Assembly: GCA_963751775.1 (NCBI GenBank)
Contig: CAVVVW010000031.1
Location: 1-64,000, forward strand
Reading direction: 5' to 3'
Source of the DNA: CADEEN01 sp963751775
GTDB taxonomy: Bacteria; Pseudomonadota; Gammaproteobacteria; Burkholderiales; Burkholderiaceae_C
Length of the DNA stretch: 64,000 bases
Shown here: piece after piece, positions 44,656-54,719 of the stretch
How positions within the stretch are numbered: the stretch's first letter is position 1
Layout of the letters: the number at the start of each line of letters is the position of its first letter
Made by a program: the position numbers and the translations under genes
The notes under the pieces: model-generated
Seen by the model: only the letters and a program-made list of their open reading frames with translations
Told to the model about the DNA's origin: nothing
Databases searched by the model: none

Positions 44656-45684
44656 ATGAAAAAATCACTGCTCGCTCTGGCCGTGCTTGGCGCGTTTGCC
44701 AGCGTTGCGTCGGCGCAATCGTCGGTCACGCTGTCCGGCATCGTTGACGCGGGTGTCACCGGCACCTCGGACGACTGGCACCTCGGTGGCTCGCAGTCGG
44801 GCTACAACGCCTTCACGATCTCGGGTCGCGAGGACCTGGGCGGCGGCATGAGCGCCTTCTTCCTGTTGAACCATCGTTTCAGAATCAACGACGGCAAGTC
44901 GAACACGTCGACCGGCAACCCCGGCGACGCCAGCAACACGGTGTTCTGGCGCAATAGCTGGGTCGGTTTGGCCAGCGGCGCCGGCGATATCCGCATGGGC
45001 CGCATCCTGATGCCGTTGCAAGACATGAACGGTGGCTTCGATGCGTTCGACACCGGTTACGTCGGCAGCACGCACACCGGCGGCGTCACGGCCACGGTCC
45101 GCGCCAACAACGCGATCTACTATCGCTCGCCGAGCCTGGGCGGCTTCAAGCTCGAGGCGGCCATTGCGGCAGCCGAAGGCCAGTACGTCAATGACACCGC
45201 AGGCAGCTTCGCCGGCACGTCGGGTTTCTCGATCCCGACCGCCCTGCTGAACAAGGAGCGCCCGATGGGTGTTTCGTTGCGCTACGCGGCCGGCCCGATC
45301 AATGTCGGCTTGGCGTATGACAAGAACACCGCCGATTACGACACCACCGGCCTGTACGGCTCGTGCGACTTCGGCGCGTTCAAGCTGCTCGGCCAGTGGG
45401 AAAACGGCACCATCAACAATGCCGCCGGCACGGCCAAGGAAGACGTCGACCTGTATTCGATCAGCGCCAGGATGCCGGTCGGTGCCTTCATCTTCAAGGC
45501 GGGTTACGTCTGGGGAACCTCGAGCCTGCCGAACAAGGACGCCAACAAGTTCGGCCTCGGCGCCGAATACCTGTTGTCCAAGCGCACCAGCCTGTACTCC
45601 AACATCGGCAAGGCCTCGGGCGACCGCGCGGTCGGTGCCCTGGGCGACACCAAGTTCGACCTCGGCATCACGCACAGGTTCTGA
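44656..45684 (+). CDS. Gram-negative trimeric porin
   Basis: 342 residues with signal peptide MKKSLLALAVLGAFASVASA|Q and the porin start SSVTLSGIVDAGVTG. Barrel strands alternate polar and apolar residues; the eyelet region includes SGREDLGGGMSAFFLLNHRF and RNSWVGLASGAGDIRMGRIL. The C-terminus KFDLGITHRF ends in Phe, the outer-membrane insertion signal. Behind AGGAGAT, with a 258-bp upstream region that probably carries its promoter and leader. Betaproteobacterial general porins are anion-selective; selectivity here is not shown. Own terminator follows. Confidence 0.96.
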   Translation: MKKSLLALAVLGAFASVASAQSSVTLSGIVDAGVTGTSDDWHLGGSQSGYNAFTISGREDLGGGMSAFFLLNHRFRINDGKSNTSTGNPGDASNTVFWRNSWVGLASGAGDIRMGRILMPLQDMNGGFDAFDTGYVGSTHTGGVTATVRANNAIYYRSPSLGGFKLEAAIAAAEGQYVNDTAGSFAGTSGFSIPTALLNKERPMGVSLRYAAGPINVGLAYDKNTADYDTTGLYGSCDFGAFKLLGQWENGTINNAAGTAKEDVDLYSISARMPVGAFIFKAGYVWGTSSLPNKDANKFGLGAEYLLSKRTSLYSNIGKASGDRAVGALGDTKFDLGITHRF

Positions 45685-45711
45685 TCGCCTGCCAAGGCGC
45701 TCGATCCAAGG

Positions 45712-45735
45712 GGCCACCGCGAGGTGGCCCTTTTT
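45712..45735 (+). terminator. Rho-independent terminator after the first porin
   Basis: Perfect stem GGCCACC / GGTGGCC around GCGA, followed by C and five T. It lies 27 bp after the porin stop and separates it from the second porin. Confidence 0.93.
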
Positions 45736-45858
45736 CATTGGCACGCGCCGGCGCCAGTCAGGGCAGGGAAAACAGGCGTTGGCTCGATGCAACAACGTGG
45801 TGCGTTGCGGCCGCCGATCGTTCAACATCGCAGGAGCGTGAACCCGGAGACGTGAACC

Positions 45859-47126
45859 ATGAAAAGAGCCCTGACTCTGACCCTGCTGGCTGCCGCGAGC
45901 GGCGCCTGTCTGGCGCAGGTGACCGTGCCGAACAGCATCGTCCTGTACGGCATCATCGATGTCGGCGTGCAGCATGTGACGGGCTACGCGGGTGGCTCCA
46001 ATACCTCGCTCGTCAGCGGCATCATGGACGGCTCGCGCATCGGCCTGCGTGGCAACGAGGATCTGGGCGGCGGCTATCGCGCGCTGTTCACGCTCGAGAA
46101 TCGCACCGAGGCGAACGACGGCTCCGTCAGCAACCGGCCGAAGTCGGGCTCGCAGGTGCCCGACCGTTTCAACCAGGCGGCACTGCTCGGCCTGCCGGCG
46201 TCGCTGCAACCGGTGGTCAATCAAGTGGCTCCGCTGCTCGGCAGCCAGATCGGCGTCAACCTGCCCACCGCAACGACAGCCAGTCGTTTCTGGGATCGCC
46301 AGCTCTACGTCGGCTTGGTGACGCCGTTCGGCGCCGTGCTCGCGGGCCGTCAATACACGCCGGCGCTACGAGAGTCAATGCCACGTTCGACACGATGCAA
46401 ACGCAATCCAGCCTGGCCGCCGGCCAGGTGGCTGCGTTCCCCGGCGTGACCGAGATCCGCATCAGCAGCGCGCTGCAATACCGGATCCAGCTCGCCGGCT
46501 TCACGGCCTCGGCGATGTACGGGTTCGGCGACGTCGCGGGCAACACCTCGGCCAATCAGTTCATCGGCGGGATGGGCATGTACAAGAGCGACATGTTCTC
46601 GGCCGGCTTGGGCTACAACAGCTTCAAGAACCAGCTCGGGCAGGATTCGCTCGAGTCGACCCTGTTCGGCGCCTCGGTGAACGTCGGGCCCGGCACCATC
46701 ACCGGTCTGTACTCGACGTTCAAGAACGATCATCCGGGTACGGTGATTGGTCTGGCCGGCCAGTTGGCGCCTGCCATCGGCGCTGCGGCGGCAACGCTGG
46801 TGGAGAACGCGTACACCAACGCGCTCAAGCAGGATGGGACGCTGGCGAACATCGGCTACCGCATGACCACCGGCCCGAACACGTTCTACATCGCCTACAG
46901 CGCCTTCGACGACAAGACGTCTTTCAATGCCGACACGGCGTCATACGGTGTGGCCTACAGCTACGCGTTGTCCAAGCGGACGGACCTGAACACGGTCTTC
47001 ACCCACTTCGACAACAAGGGTCTGGGCCAGGCGGCGCCGGGGCAGGCAGGTTTTCTCGGTGGCTTCACGCAGTCCGCCGGAACCGATTCGAACAGCGTCG
47101 CGTTCGGCATCCGGCACCGCTTCTGA
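45859..47126 (+). CDS. Second Gram-negative porin, frameshifted
   Basis: About 420 residues. Signal peptide MKRALTLTLLAAASGACLA|Q, then SIVLYGIIDVGVQHVTGYAG, DGSRIGLRGNEDLGGGYRAL and RFWDRQLYVGLVTPFGAVLA. A break near 46370 joins to VNATFDTMQTQSSLAAGQVA and onward to GIRHRF with terminal Phe. It is longer than the first porin, with an extra segment between strands (AALLGLPASLQPVVNQVAPL), and not a recent duplicate by eye. Starts behind CCCGGAGACGTGAACC. Terminator follows. Confidence 0.92.
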
Positions 47127-47152
47127 CGCGCAGGCCGCTGCGCAAGGCAAAG

Positions 47153-47179
47153 AGGCCGCCCGCGAGGCGGCCTTTCTTT
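47153..47179 (+). terminator. Rho-independent terminator after the second porin
   Basis: Perfect 8-bp stem AGGCCGCC / GGCGGCCT with loop CGCGA, running into TTCTTT. It lies 26 bp after the porin stop. Confidence 0.9.
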
Positions 47180-47347
47180 CGTGGCCGGCGGCCGATGGCA
47201 CGGCCTCGCATCGGGTTAGACCCCTTGGCACCCGGCAACCGATTTGCGCAAGATGCGGCTCTTTCGACGCGAGGCTTTGACGATGGTGCGCTCGGCTGAA
47301 TCGGCGCTGACGGTGCCGGCCTCGCCGCTGCGGCCGGATGCTGCCAC

Positions 47348-48331
47348 ATGATCGTATTCACCCTCCGTCGCCTGGCGCAGGCCATCCTGGTGATGCTCAG
47401 CGTGGCATTCATCGCCTTCATGCTGTTCCAGTACGTTGGCGACCCGGTGACCAACCTGCTCGGCCAGGACGCGACACCCGAGCAGCGCCGGCAACTGCGC
47501 TCCGACCTCGGCCTGGACCAGCCGTTCCCGGTGCAGTTCGCGGCCTTCGTCGGCAATGCCGTGCAGGGTGAATTCGGGCTTTCGCTGCGCCAGGGGCGCA
47601 GGGTCTCGGCGCTGATCGTCGAGCGATTTCCCGCCACCGTCGAGCTGGCCTGTGCAGCCGCGCTGCTGGCGCTGGTTTTCGGCATCCCGATGGGTGTCTA
47701 TGCCGCGCTCAGGCGCGGCAGCTTCATGGCCCAGGCGCTGATGACGTTCTCGCTGCTCGGTGTGTCGCTGCCGACATTCCTGATCGGCATCCTGTTGATC
47801 CTGGTCTTCGCCGTGACCTTCAAGCTGCTGCCCAGCTTCGGCCGCGGCGACACGGTTGCCATCGGCGCCTGGACGACCGGCCTGCTCACGGCGGAGGGCT
47901 GGCGGCATCTGATCCTGCCCGCCGTCACGCTCTCCATCTTCCAGCTCACGCTGATCATGCGGCTGGTGCGTGCCGAGATGCTCGAGGTGCTGCGCACCGA
48001 CTACATCCGCTTCGCGCGCGCACGCGGCCTGCCCGACCACGCGGTGTATTTCGGCCACGCGCTGAAGAACACATTGGTGCCGGTGATCACCATCACGGGT
48101 CTGCAGCTCGGCTCGCTGATTGCCTTTGCCATCATCACCGAGACGGTCTTCCAGTGGCCGGGCATGGGGCTGCTGTTCATCCAGGCGGTGCAGTTCGCCG
48201 ACATCCCGGTGATGGCCGCCTACCTGTGCCTGATCGCACTGATCTTCGTGCTCATCAACCTGGTCGTCGACATGCTTTATTTCGCCGTCGATCCACGGCT
48301 GCGGATCGACAAGTCGACGGCCGGGCATTGA
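47348..48331 (+). CDS. Peptide ABC transporter permease (DppB/OppB-like)
   Basis: 327 residues with six membrane segments. N-terminal MIVFTLRRLAQAILVMLSVAF, FMLFQYVGDPVTNLLGQDAT and the LGLDQPFPVQF feature of DppB/OppB; coupling loop EMLEVLRTDYIRFARARGLP and C-terminal ITETVFQWPGMGLLFIQAV. First gene of a five-gene transporter run in the unusual order permease, binding protein, permease, ATPase, ATPase. Intact. Confidence 0.94.
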   Translation: MIVFTLRRLAQAILVMLSVAFIAFMLFQYVGDPVTNLLGQDATPEQRRQLRSDLGLDQPFPVQFAAFVGNAVQGEFGLSLRQGRRVSALIVERFPATVELACAAALLALVFGIPMGVYAALRRGSFMAQALMTFSLLGVSLPTFLIGILLILVFAVTFKLLPSFGRGDTVAIGAWTTGLLTAEGWRHLILPAVTLSIFQLTLIMRLVRAEMLEVLRTDYIRFARARGLPDHAVYFGHALKNTLVPVITITGLQLGSLIAFAIITETVFQWPGMGLLFIQAVQFADIPVMAAYLCLIALIFVLINLVVDMLYFAVDPRLRIDKSTAGH

Positions 48332-48378
48332 GACTCGCCCTGTCGCCATTCCCATTCTGAAACCAGGAGACCCCCGCC

Positions 48379-49959
48379 ATGACCCGAAGCCTTCAATCCA
48401 CAATGCTTGCCATAGCGCTGGCCGCGGCCTGCGGGATGGCGCAGGCCGTCACGCTGCGCGTGGCCGACGTCGGCGACGTGCAGTCGATGGACCCGCACTC
48501 GCTGAACGAGACATTGCAGCTCAGCTTCACCGGCAACATCTACGAGGCCCTGGTCGCGCGCGGCAAGGACATGAAGCTGGTGCCGGCGCTGGCCACACAG
48601 TGGAAGCAGACATCGCCGACGGTCTGGCGTTTCGAATTGCGCAAAGGCGTGAAATTCCACGACGGCACGCCGTTCACGGTCGACGACGTCGTGTTCTCCT
48701 TCAAGCGCGGCTCTGCCGACGGATCCGACATGAAGGGTTACACCGCGCCGATCAAGGAAGTGCGGCCCGTCGGCGACTCGGCCGTCGACATCGAGACCAA
48801 CGCGCCGTTCCCGATCCTGCCCGACACGCTGACCAGCCTGTACATCATGAGCCGCAAGTGGTGCGAGGAGAACAAGGCCGAGCGACCGGTCGATCGTCGC
48901 AAGGGTGTCGAGAACACGGCTTCGTTCAAGACCAACGGCACCGGGCCGTACCGGCTCAAGGAACGTCAACCATCGACACGCACCGTGATCGTGCGCAACT
49001 TCGGCTACTGGGACAAGGTCGAAGGCAATGTCGACGAAGTCGTGTTCACGCCGATCGGCAACGACGCGACGCGCGTCGCGGCGCTGTTGTCGGGTGAAAT
49101 CGATGTCATGGAGCCGGTGCCGCTGCAGGACGTCGACCGCGTGAAGTCGGCCGGCAAGTTCACTGTGCTGCAGGGGCCGGAGTTGCGCACCATCTTCCTC
49201 GGCATGGACCAGAAGCGCGATGAACTGCTGTCGTCCAGCGTCAAGGGCAAGAACCCGTTCAAGGACAAGCGGGTGCGTCAGGCGTTCTACCAGGCCATCG
49301 ATATCGAAGCCATCAAATCGCGCGTGATGCGCGGTGCGGCCACGCCCACGGCTTTGATGATCGGCCCCGGCGTACGCGGTTTTCAGGCCGACATGAACAA
49401 GCGCCTGCCGCACGACGTGGAGGCGGCCAAGAAGCTGCTCGCCGACGCCGGCTACGCAGGCGGATTCGAGGTCGGCATGAACTGCCCGAACGACCGCTAT
49501 GTCAATGACGCGCAGATCTGCCAGGCGGTGGCGGCCAATCTGGCGCGCATCGGCGTCAAGGTCAACCTGCAGGCCGAGACCAAGAACACCTACTTCCCGA
49601 AGATCCTGCGCCGCGACACCAGCTTCTACCTGCTGGGCTGGACGCCGAGCACGACCGACGCGCATGACGCGATGTACAACCTGATGGCCACACCGACCGA
49701 CAAGGGGCAGGGCCAGTTCAACCTCGGTGCCTACAGCAACCCGAGGTTCGACGAACTGATGGCCAAGGTCCAGAGCGAGATCGACCAGGTCAAGCGCAAC
49801 GACGCGATTCGTGAAGCCTTCAAGATCCACCAGGACGACGTCGGCCACATCCCGCTGCACCAACAGGCGCTGGCTTGGGCCATGAAAGGCGGAGTCAATC
49901 TGGTGCAACTGCCCGACAACCGCCTGTTCTTCAAGTGGGTCAGCGTGAAGTCGAAGTGA
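48379..49959 (+). CDS. Peptide/opine ABC transporter substrate-binding protein (DppA/OppA family)
   Basis: 526 residues. Signal peptide MTRSLQSTMLAIALAAACGMAQA, then VTLRVADVGDVQSMDPHSLN (family-5 solute-binding start), VWRFELRKGVKFHDGTPFTV, NGTGPYRLKERQPSTRTVIV, NPFKDKRVRQAFYQAIDIEA and LLGWTPSTTDAHDAMYNLMA. Captures short peptides or similar ligands in the periplasm; the ligand is not known. Follows AGGAGACC. Its stop overlaps the next permease GTG (GTGA). Confidence 0.94.
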   Translation: MTRSLQSTMLAIALAAACGMAQAVTLRVADVGDVQSMDPHSLNETLQLSFTGNIYEALVARGKDMKLVPALATQWKQTSPTVWRFELRKGVKFHDGTPFTVDDVVFSFKRGSADGSDMKGYTAPIKEVRPVGDSAVDIETNAPFPILPDTLTSLYIMSRKWCEENKAERPVDRRKGVENTASFKTNGTGPYRLKERQPSTRTVIVRNFGYWDKVEGNVDEVVFTPIGNDATRVAALLSGEIDVMEPVPLQDVDRVKSAGKFTVLQGPELRTIFLGMDQKRDELLSSSVKGKNPFKDKRVRQAFYQAIDIEAIKSRVMRGAATPTALMIGPGVRGFQADMNKRLPHDVEAAKKLLADAGYAGGFEVGMNCPNDRYVNDAQICQAVAANLARIGVKVNLQAETKNTYFPKILRRDTSFYLLGWTPSTTDAHDAMYNLMATPTDKGQGQFNLGAYSNPRFDELMAKVQSEIDQVKRNDAIREAFKIHQDDVGHIPLHQQALAWAMKGGVNLVQLPDNRLFFKWVSVKSK

Positions 49960-50876
49960 GCGTCAGCGCGGGCGCCTTGCGTCGCTTCTTCGACGGCGAC
50001 GTCTGGCACAGCTTTCGCTCGACGCCGATGGCGATCGCGGCCGCCGCGGTCGCGTTCGCTTTGGTGTTCTGCGCCTTGTTCGCCGGTTGGGTTGCGCCGC
50101 ACAACCCGTTCGACCTGGCCACGCTCGAACTCTCCGACGCACGCCTGCCACCGGCCTGGAGCGCAGACGGCAGCCGCAAGTACCTGCTCGGCACCGATGA
50201 CCAGGGGCGCGACATTCTGTCGGCTCTGATGTTCGGTGCCCGCATCTCGCTGCTGGTTGGCGTGCTCTCGGTGCTGTTGTCGGTCGTGGCGGGCGTTGCG
50301 CTGGGCCTGCTGTCGGGTTTTGCCGGCGGCAAGACCGATGCCTTCATCATGCGCGTGTGCGATGTGATGTTGTCGTTCCCGTCGATCCTGATCGCGCTCT
50401 TGATCGACGGTGTCGGCCGCGCGATGTTTCCCAATGCCCACGACACCCTGGCCTTCGCCGTGCTGGTGTTCGCGATCGCGCTGCCGGGATGGGTGCAATA
50501 CGCCCGCACGGTGCGTGGCTCGACGCTGGTCGAGCGCAACAAGGAATACGTGCAGGCCGCGCGCGTCACCGGCGTGTCGTCGCTGCGCATCATGCGTCGC
50601 CACGTGCTGCCCAACGTGCTCGGCCCGGTGCTGGTGCTGGCCACCATACAGGTCGCGACCGCGATCCTGACCGAGGCCACGCTGTCGTTCCTTGGCGTCG
50701 GTGTGCCGCCGACGCAGCCTTCGCTCGGCACCCTGATCCGCGTCGGCAACGACTTCCTGTTCTCCGGCGAATGGTGGATCACGATCTTCCCCGGTCTGAT
50801 GCTGGTGCTGATCGCTCTGAGCGTGAACCTGCTCGGCGACTGGCTGCGCGACGCGCTGAACCCGAGGCTGCGCTGA
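49956..50876 (+). CDS. Peptide ABC transporter permease (DppC/OppC-like)
   Basis: 306 residues from GTG 49956, coupled to the binding-protein stop. N-terminal FFDGDVWHSFRSTPMAIAAA (DppC-type cytoplasmic lead), YLLGTDDQGRDILSALMFGA, coupling loop NKEYVQAARVTGVSSLRIMR and TEATLSFLGVGVPPTQPSLG. Ends NLLGDWLRDALNPRLR. Intact; TGATG overlap with the first ATPase gene. Confidence 0.95.
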   Translation: MSVSAGALRRFFDGDVWHSFRSTPMAIAAAAVAFALVFCALFAGWVAPHNPFDLATLELSDARLPPAWSADGSRKYLLGTDDQGRDILSALMFGARISLLVGVLSVLLSVVAGVALGLLSGFAGGKTDAFIMRVCDVMLSFPSILIALLIDGVGRAMFPNAHDTLAFAVLVFAIALPGWVQYARTVRGSTLVERNKEYVQAARVTGVSSLRIMRRHVLPNVLGPVLVLATIQVATAILTEATLSFLGVGVPPTQPSLGTLIRVGNDFLFSGEWWITIFPGLMLVLIALSVNLLGDWLRDALNPRLR

Positions 50877-51865
50877 TGGCCGCTGCCGTGCCGCTGCTCG
50901 AGGTGCGCCACCTGCGCGTCGAGTTCCCGTCGCGGCGCGGCACGCTGCTCGCGCTGGACGACATCTCGTTCTCGATCGCGCCGGGCGAGGTGCTCGGCGT
51001 GGTCGGTGAATCGGGTGCCGGCAAGTCGCTCACCGGCGCGGCCATCATCGGCCTGCTGGATCCGCCAGGGCGCATCGCCGGCGGCGAGATCCTGCTCGCC
51101 GGCCAGCGCATCGACAACCTGCCTTACGAGCAGATGCGCGCGATCCGCGGCCGTCGCATCGGTGCCATCTTCCAGGATCCCCTGACTTCGCTGAACCCGC
51201 TGTACACCATCGGCCGGCAATTGATCGAGACCATCCGCACCCACCTGCCGGTCAGTGAAGACCAGGCCCGGGCGCGCGCCGTCAAGCTGCTGCAGGAAAC
51301 CGGCATCCCCGCCGCCGAGCAGCGCATCGACCAGTACCCGCACCAGTTCTCCGGCGGCATGCGCCAGCGCGTGGTGATCGCGCTGGCGCTGGCGGCCGAG
51401 CCGAAATTGATCGTCGCCGACGAGCCGACGACCGCGCTCGACGTGTCGATCCAGGCCCAGATCATTTCCTTGCTCCGGCGCCTGTGCAAGGAGCACGGCA
51501 CGGCCGTGATGCTGGTCACGCACGACATGGGCGTCATCGCGGAAACCTGCGACCGGGTGGCGGTGATGTATGCCGGGCGCATCGTCGAGGTTGGGCCGGT
51601 GGCCGACGTGATTCATCGACCGTCGCATCCCTACACCGTCGGATTGATGGGCTCGATTCCGGCCATGGACGAGGACCGCGAGCGGCTGTTGCAGATCGAC
51701 GGTGCGATGCCGCGCCTGAACGCCATTCCCAGTGGCTGCGCCTTCAATCCACGCTGCCCACAGGTGTTCGAACGCTGCCGCAGCGAGCGGCCGGACCTGC
51801 TCGAAGCCGGGCCGACGCGTGCGGCCTGCTGGCGGGTGGCCGATGGCCTGCGGAGGGTGGCGTGA
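50876..51865 (+). CDS. Peptide ABC transporter ATP-binding protein (DppD/OppD-like)
   Basis: 329 residues. Walker A VVGESGAGKSLTG, Q-loop IFQDPLTSLNPLYTIGRQLI, signature QFSGGMRQRVVIALAL, Walker B LIVADEPTTALDVSIQAQI, switch VTHDMGVIAET. The C-terminal oligopeptide-transporter extension has SGCAFNPRCPQVFERCRSERP, the Cys-rich motif that can bind an Fe-S cluster in DppD homologues. Forms a heterodimer with the next gene's product. Confidence 0.95.
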   Translation: MAAAVPLLEVRHLRVEFPSRRGTLLALDDISFSIAPGEVLGVVGESGAGKSLTGAAIIGLLDPPGRIAGGEILLAGQRIDNLPYEQMRAIRGRRIGAIFQDPLTSLNPLYTIGRQLIETIRTHLPVSEDQARARAVKLLQETGIPAAEQRIDQYPHQFSGGMRQRVVIALALAAEPKLIVADEPTTALDVSIQAQIISLLRRLCKEHGTAVMLVTHDMGVIAETCDRVAVMYAGRIVEVGPVADVIHRPSHPYTVGLMGSIPAMDEDRERLLQIDGAMPRLNAIPSGCAFNPRCPQVFERCRSERPDLLEAGPTRAACWRVADGLRRVA

Positions 51866-52857
51866 CGGCGCCGTTGGTCGAGGTCAAGGACCTGGCGAAG
51901 ACCTTCGACGTTTCGGCGCCGTGGCTGAACCGCGTCGTCGAACGGCAGCCGCGGCAGTTCGTGCACGCCGTCGACGGCGTCAGCTTCGCCATCCAGCGCG
52001 GCAAGACGCTGGCGCTGGTCGGCGAATCGGGCTGCGGCAAGAGCACGGTCGCGCGACTGCTGGTTGGCCTGTACAGCCCCACGCGCGGCAGCGTGCAGTT
52101 CGACGGCAAGGACACCCATGGCGCCGCTGACCGGGCGCAGTTGCGCCTCATGCGTCGGCGCATGCAGATGATCTTCCAGGACCCGTATGCCAGCCTGAAT
52201 CCGCGCTGGAAGGTGCGCGACATCGTCGGCGAGCCCCTGACCGAGCACGGTCTGGTGACCGACGCCGACGAACTGCGCCGGCGCGTCGCCGAACTGCTGC
52301 TGTCGGTGGGGCTCGCAGCGGCTGACGTCGACAAGTTCCCGCACCAGTTCTCCGGCGGCCAACGGCAGCGCATCTCGATCGCGCGCGCGCTGGCCACGCA
52401 ACCCGAATTCCTGGTCTGCGATGAGCCGACCTCGGCGCTGGATGTGTCGGTTCAGGCCCAGGTGCTCAACATCATGAAGGACCTGCAGCGCCAGCGTGGG
52501 CTGACGTACCTGTTCATCTCGCACAACCTGGCGGTGGTGCGGCATGTGTCGGATCAGGTCGGCGTGATGTACCTCGGCCGCCTGGTCGAGCTGGCCGACA
52601 AGGCCGAACTGTTCAGCCGACCGCGGCACCCCTACACGCGCATGCTGCTCGACGCGATACCCGACATCCGCATGAGCGGCCGCGCGCGAACACCGGTGCA
52701 GGGTGAGGTGCCGAACCCCCTCAGTCCGCCCTCGGGCTGCGCCTTCCACCCGCGCTGCCCGCACGCCAACGCCCGGTGCAGCCAGGAGCGGCCGGCGCTG
52801 ACCGCGGTCGCGGGCATCTCCGTGGCCTGCCACGCCGTGGCGGAAGGCCGCATCTGA
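51862..52857 (+). CDS. Peptide ABC transporter ATP-binding protein (DppF/OppF-like)
   Basis: 331 residues from GTG 51862 (GTGA overlap). Walker A LVGESGCGKSTVARLL, IFQDPYASLNPRWKVRDIVG, signature QFSGGQRQRISIARAL, Walker B FLVCDEPTSALDVSVQAQVL, FISHNLAVVRHVSDQVGVMY. C-terminal PSGCAFHPRCPHANARCSQE again carries the four-Cys pattern. Last gene of the transporter run, converging on lysA with 7 bp between the two stops. Confidence 0.95.
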   Translation: MTAPLVEVKDLAKTFDVSAPWLNRVVERQPRQFVHAVDGVSFAIQRGKTLALVGESGCGKSTVARLLVGLYSPTRGSVQFDGKDTHGAADRAQLRLMRRRMQMIFQDPYASLNPRWKVRDIVGEPLTEHGLVTDADELRRRVAELLLSVGLAAADVDKFPHQFSGGQRQRISIARALATQPEFLVCDEPTSALDVSVQAQVLNIMKDLQRQRGLTYLFISHNLAVVRHVSDQVGVMYLGRLVELADKAELFSRPRHPYTRMLLDAIPDIRMSGRARTPVQGEVPNPLSPPSGCAFHPRCPHANARCSQERPALTAVAGISVACHAVAEGRI

Positions 52858-52864
52858 AGCGAGC

Positions 52865-54140
52865 CTAGCGCTCGATCAGGCGCTCGTTGGCAAACAGCTC
52901 GGCCACGGTTTCGCGCTGGCGGATGACGAAGGCGCGCTCGCCGTCGACCATCACTTCGGCGGCACGTGGCCGGCTGTTGTAGTTGCTGGCCATGCTCATG
53001 GCATAGGCGCCGGCCGACAGCACGGCGAGATGGTCACCGGGGTGCACCACCAGCCGGCGGTCGCGACCGAGCCAATCGCCCGATTCGCAGATCGGGCCGA
53101 CGACGTCCCACAGCAGCGGCGTGCCATCGCGCAGCGTGCACGGCACGATGCCCATGTAGGCCTCGTACATCGCCGGGCGGATCAGGTCGTTCATCGCCGC
53201 ATCGACGATGCAGAAGTTCTTCAGCTCGCCGGGCTTGCAGACCAGCACTTCGGTCAGCAGCACGCCGGCATTGCCCACCAGCGAGCGGCCGGGCTCGAAC
53301 AGCAGTTCGCGCTGCCCATGGCCGCGGGCGTCGATGCGTTCGAGCAGCCGCGCCACCAGCTCGCCGGCAGGTGGCGGCGCCTCGTCGGCATAGGTGATGC
53401 CCAGGCCGCCGCCGACGTCGAGGTGGTGGATGCGGATGCCTTCGGCTTCGAGCGCCTCGATCAGGTCGAGCAGGCGGTCGACTGCGTCGAGATAGGGTCC
53501 GATCTCGGTGATCTGCGAGCCGATGTGGCAGTCGATGCCGACCACCTCGAGTGCCAGGCAGCGACGCTGCCCGGCGGTACGCTGCCAGCGCCTGGTCGTG
53601 CGCGATGCCGAACTTGTTGCTCTTCAGTCCGGTCGAGATGTAGGCGTGCGTCCTGGCGTCGACATCGGGGTTGATGCGCAGGCTGACCGGCGCATTCCGG
53701 CCGGTTTCGGTCGCCACCGCGGACAGTGTCTGCAACTCGCCCAGACTCTCGACGTTGAAGCACTTCACGCCCACTTCGAGCGCGCGACGCATCTCATGAC
53801 GCTGCTTGCCGACGCCCGAGAACACGACCTTGGTCATGTCGCCGCCGGCAGCCAAGACACGCTCGAGTTCACCCACCGAGACGATGTCGAAACCGCAGCC
53901 TGCATCGGCGAAGGTCCGCAGCACGGCCAGTGTCGAATTGGCCTTCATCGCGTAGCAGACCAGGTGCGAGCGGCCGGCCAGCGCGCGCTGGTACGTTGCC
54001 AGCGCCGCGAGCATGGCCTGGCGCGAATAGACGTAGAGCGGCGTGCCATGCTGACGCGCCAGCGCGTCCAGGGCCAGGCCCTCGACGAAGAGTCGATCGC
54101 CGCGCCAGGCGATGTGCGGCCCGCCTGGCAGCGCGCTCAT
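52865..54140 (-). CDS. lysA: Diaminopimelate decarboxylase, frameshifted
   Basis: About 424 residues from ATG 54140 (MSALPGGPHIAWRGDRLFVE). PLP-dependent fold III: YVYSRQAMLAALATYQRALA, LVCYAMKANSTLAVLRTFAD with the PLP Lys in YAMKAN, CGFDIVSVGELERVLAAG, SLRINPDVDARTHAYISTGL, KSNKFGIAHDQAL, then after dropping one base near 53555 VVGIDCHIGSQITEIGPYLD, HHLDVGGGLGITYADE and the active-site Cys motif VVGPICESGDWLGRDR. It makes lysine from meso-diaminopimelate. Overlaps the lptM stop (ATGA). Confidence 0.95.
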
Positions 54141-54316
54141 CGGGCCGTGCCTGGCGCAGACGCCGCGTTCGCGGCCGGTGGCAGCACCAGCGGCCCCTTC
54201 TGGCCACAGCCCGCCAGCCACGCCGACAGCAACAGCACGGCCAGGCGCCGCCGGCCCTTTCGACAAAGGGGTGACGCCCCCGCCGCTACACTGTTCTGGC
54301 GCATGAAGCAGTTCAT
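54137..54316 (-). CDS. lptM: LPS translocon maturation chaperone LptM (YifL-like lipoprotein)
   Basis: 59 residues: a short basic lead, a hydrophobic stretch LAVLLLSAWLAG and the lipobox LAG|C immediately followed by GQKGPLVLPP, the hallmark of LptM. The lipidated Cys starts the mature protein, which helps LptD disulfide maturation at the outer membrane. ATG 54316 is the first start; ATG 54304 is possible. Its stop overlaps the lysA ATG by ATGA, the usual lptM-lysA pairing, and the divergent cyaY begins 12 bp away. Confidence 0.9.
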   Translation of the reverse strand: MNCFMRQNSVAAGASPLCRKGRRRLAVLLLSAWLAGCGQKGPLVLPPAANAASAPGTAR

Positions 54317-54328
54317 GGCGAAGATTCT

Positions 54329-54668
54329 ATGCAAGCCACGCCCCTGACCGACAGCGAGTACCAGCGCCTGAGCGCCGAGGTGCTTGCGCGCATCGAAGCC
54401 ACCATCGACCGTTGGCTGCAAGAAGACCTGATCGACATCGACGGCCAACGCACCGGCGGGCTGCTCGAATTGAGCTTTCCCGCAGGCAGCAAGATCGTCG
54501 TCAACACCCAGCCACCGCTGCACGAGTTGTGGCTGGCCACGCGCGGCGGCGGCTACCACTTTCGGCATCTCGACGGCGCGTGGCGCGACACGCGCGACGG
54601 TGTCGGAGTTGTTTGCCCGGCTGTCCGAAGCAGCCAGCGCCCAGGCCGGAAAGCCGCTCGCCTTCTGA
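54329..54668 (+). CDS. cyaY: Frataxin-like iron donor CyaY, frameshifted at C-terminus
   Basis: About 112 residues. MQATPLTDSEYQRLSAEVLA, then RIEATIDRWLQEDLIDIDGQ with the acidic iron-binding face, LLELSFPAGSKIVVNTQPPL and ELWLATRGGGYHFRHLDGAW. Dropping one base near 54601 gives SELFARLSEAASAQAGKPLA and a TGA at 54666-54668. CyaY modulates Fe-S cluster assembly through IscS. Divergent from lptM-lysA, as in most Burkholderiales. Confidence 0.95.
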
Positions 54669-54719
54669 GCGCCGCGTCCTCGCGGGTGATGCGGCGACGA
54701 GTTGGCCCGCAAGGGACCG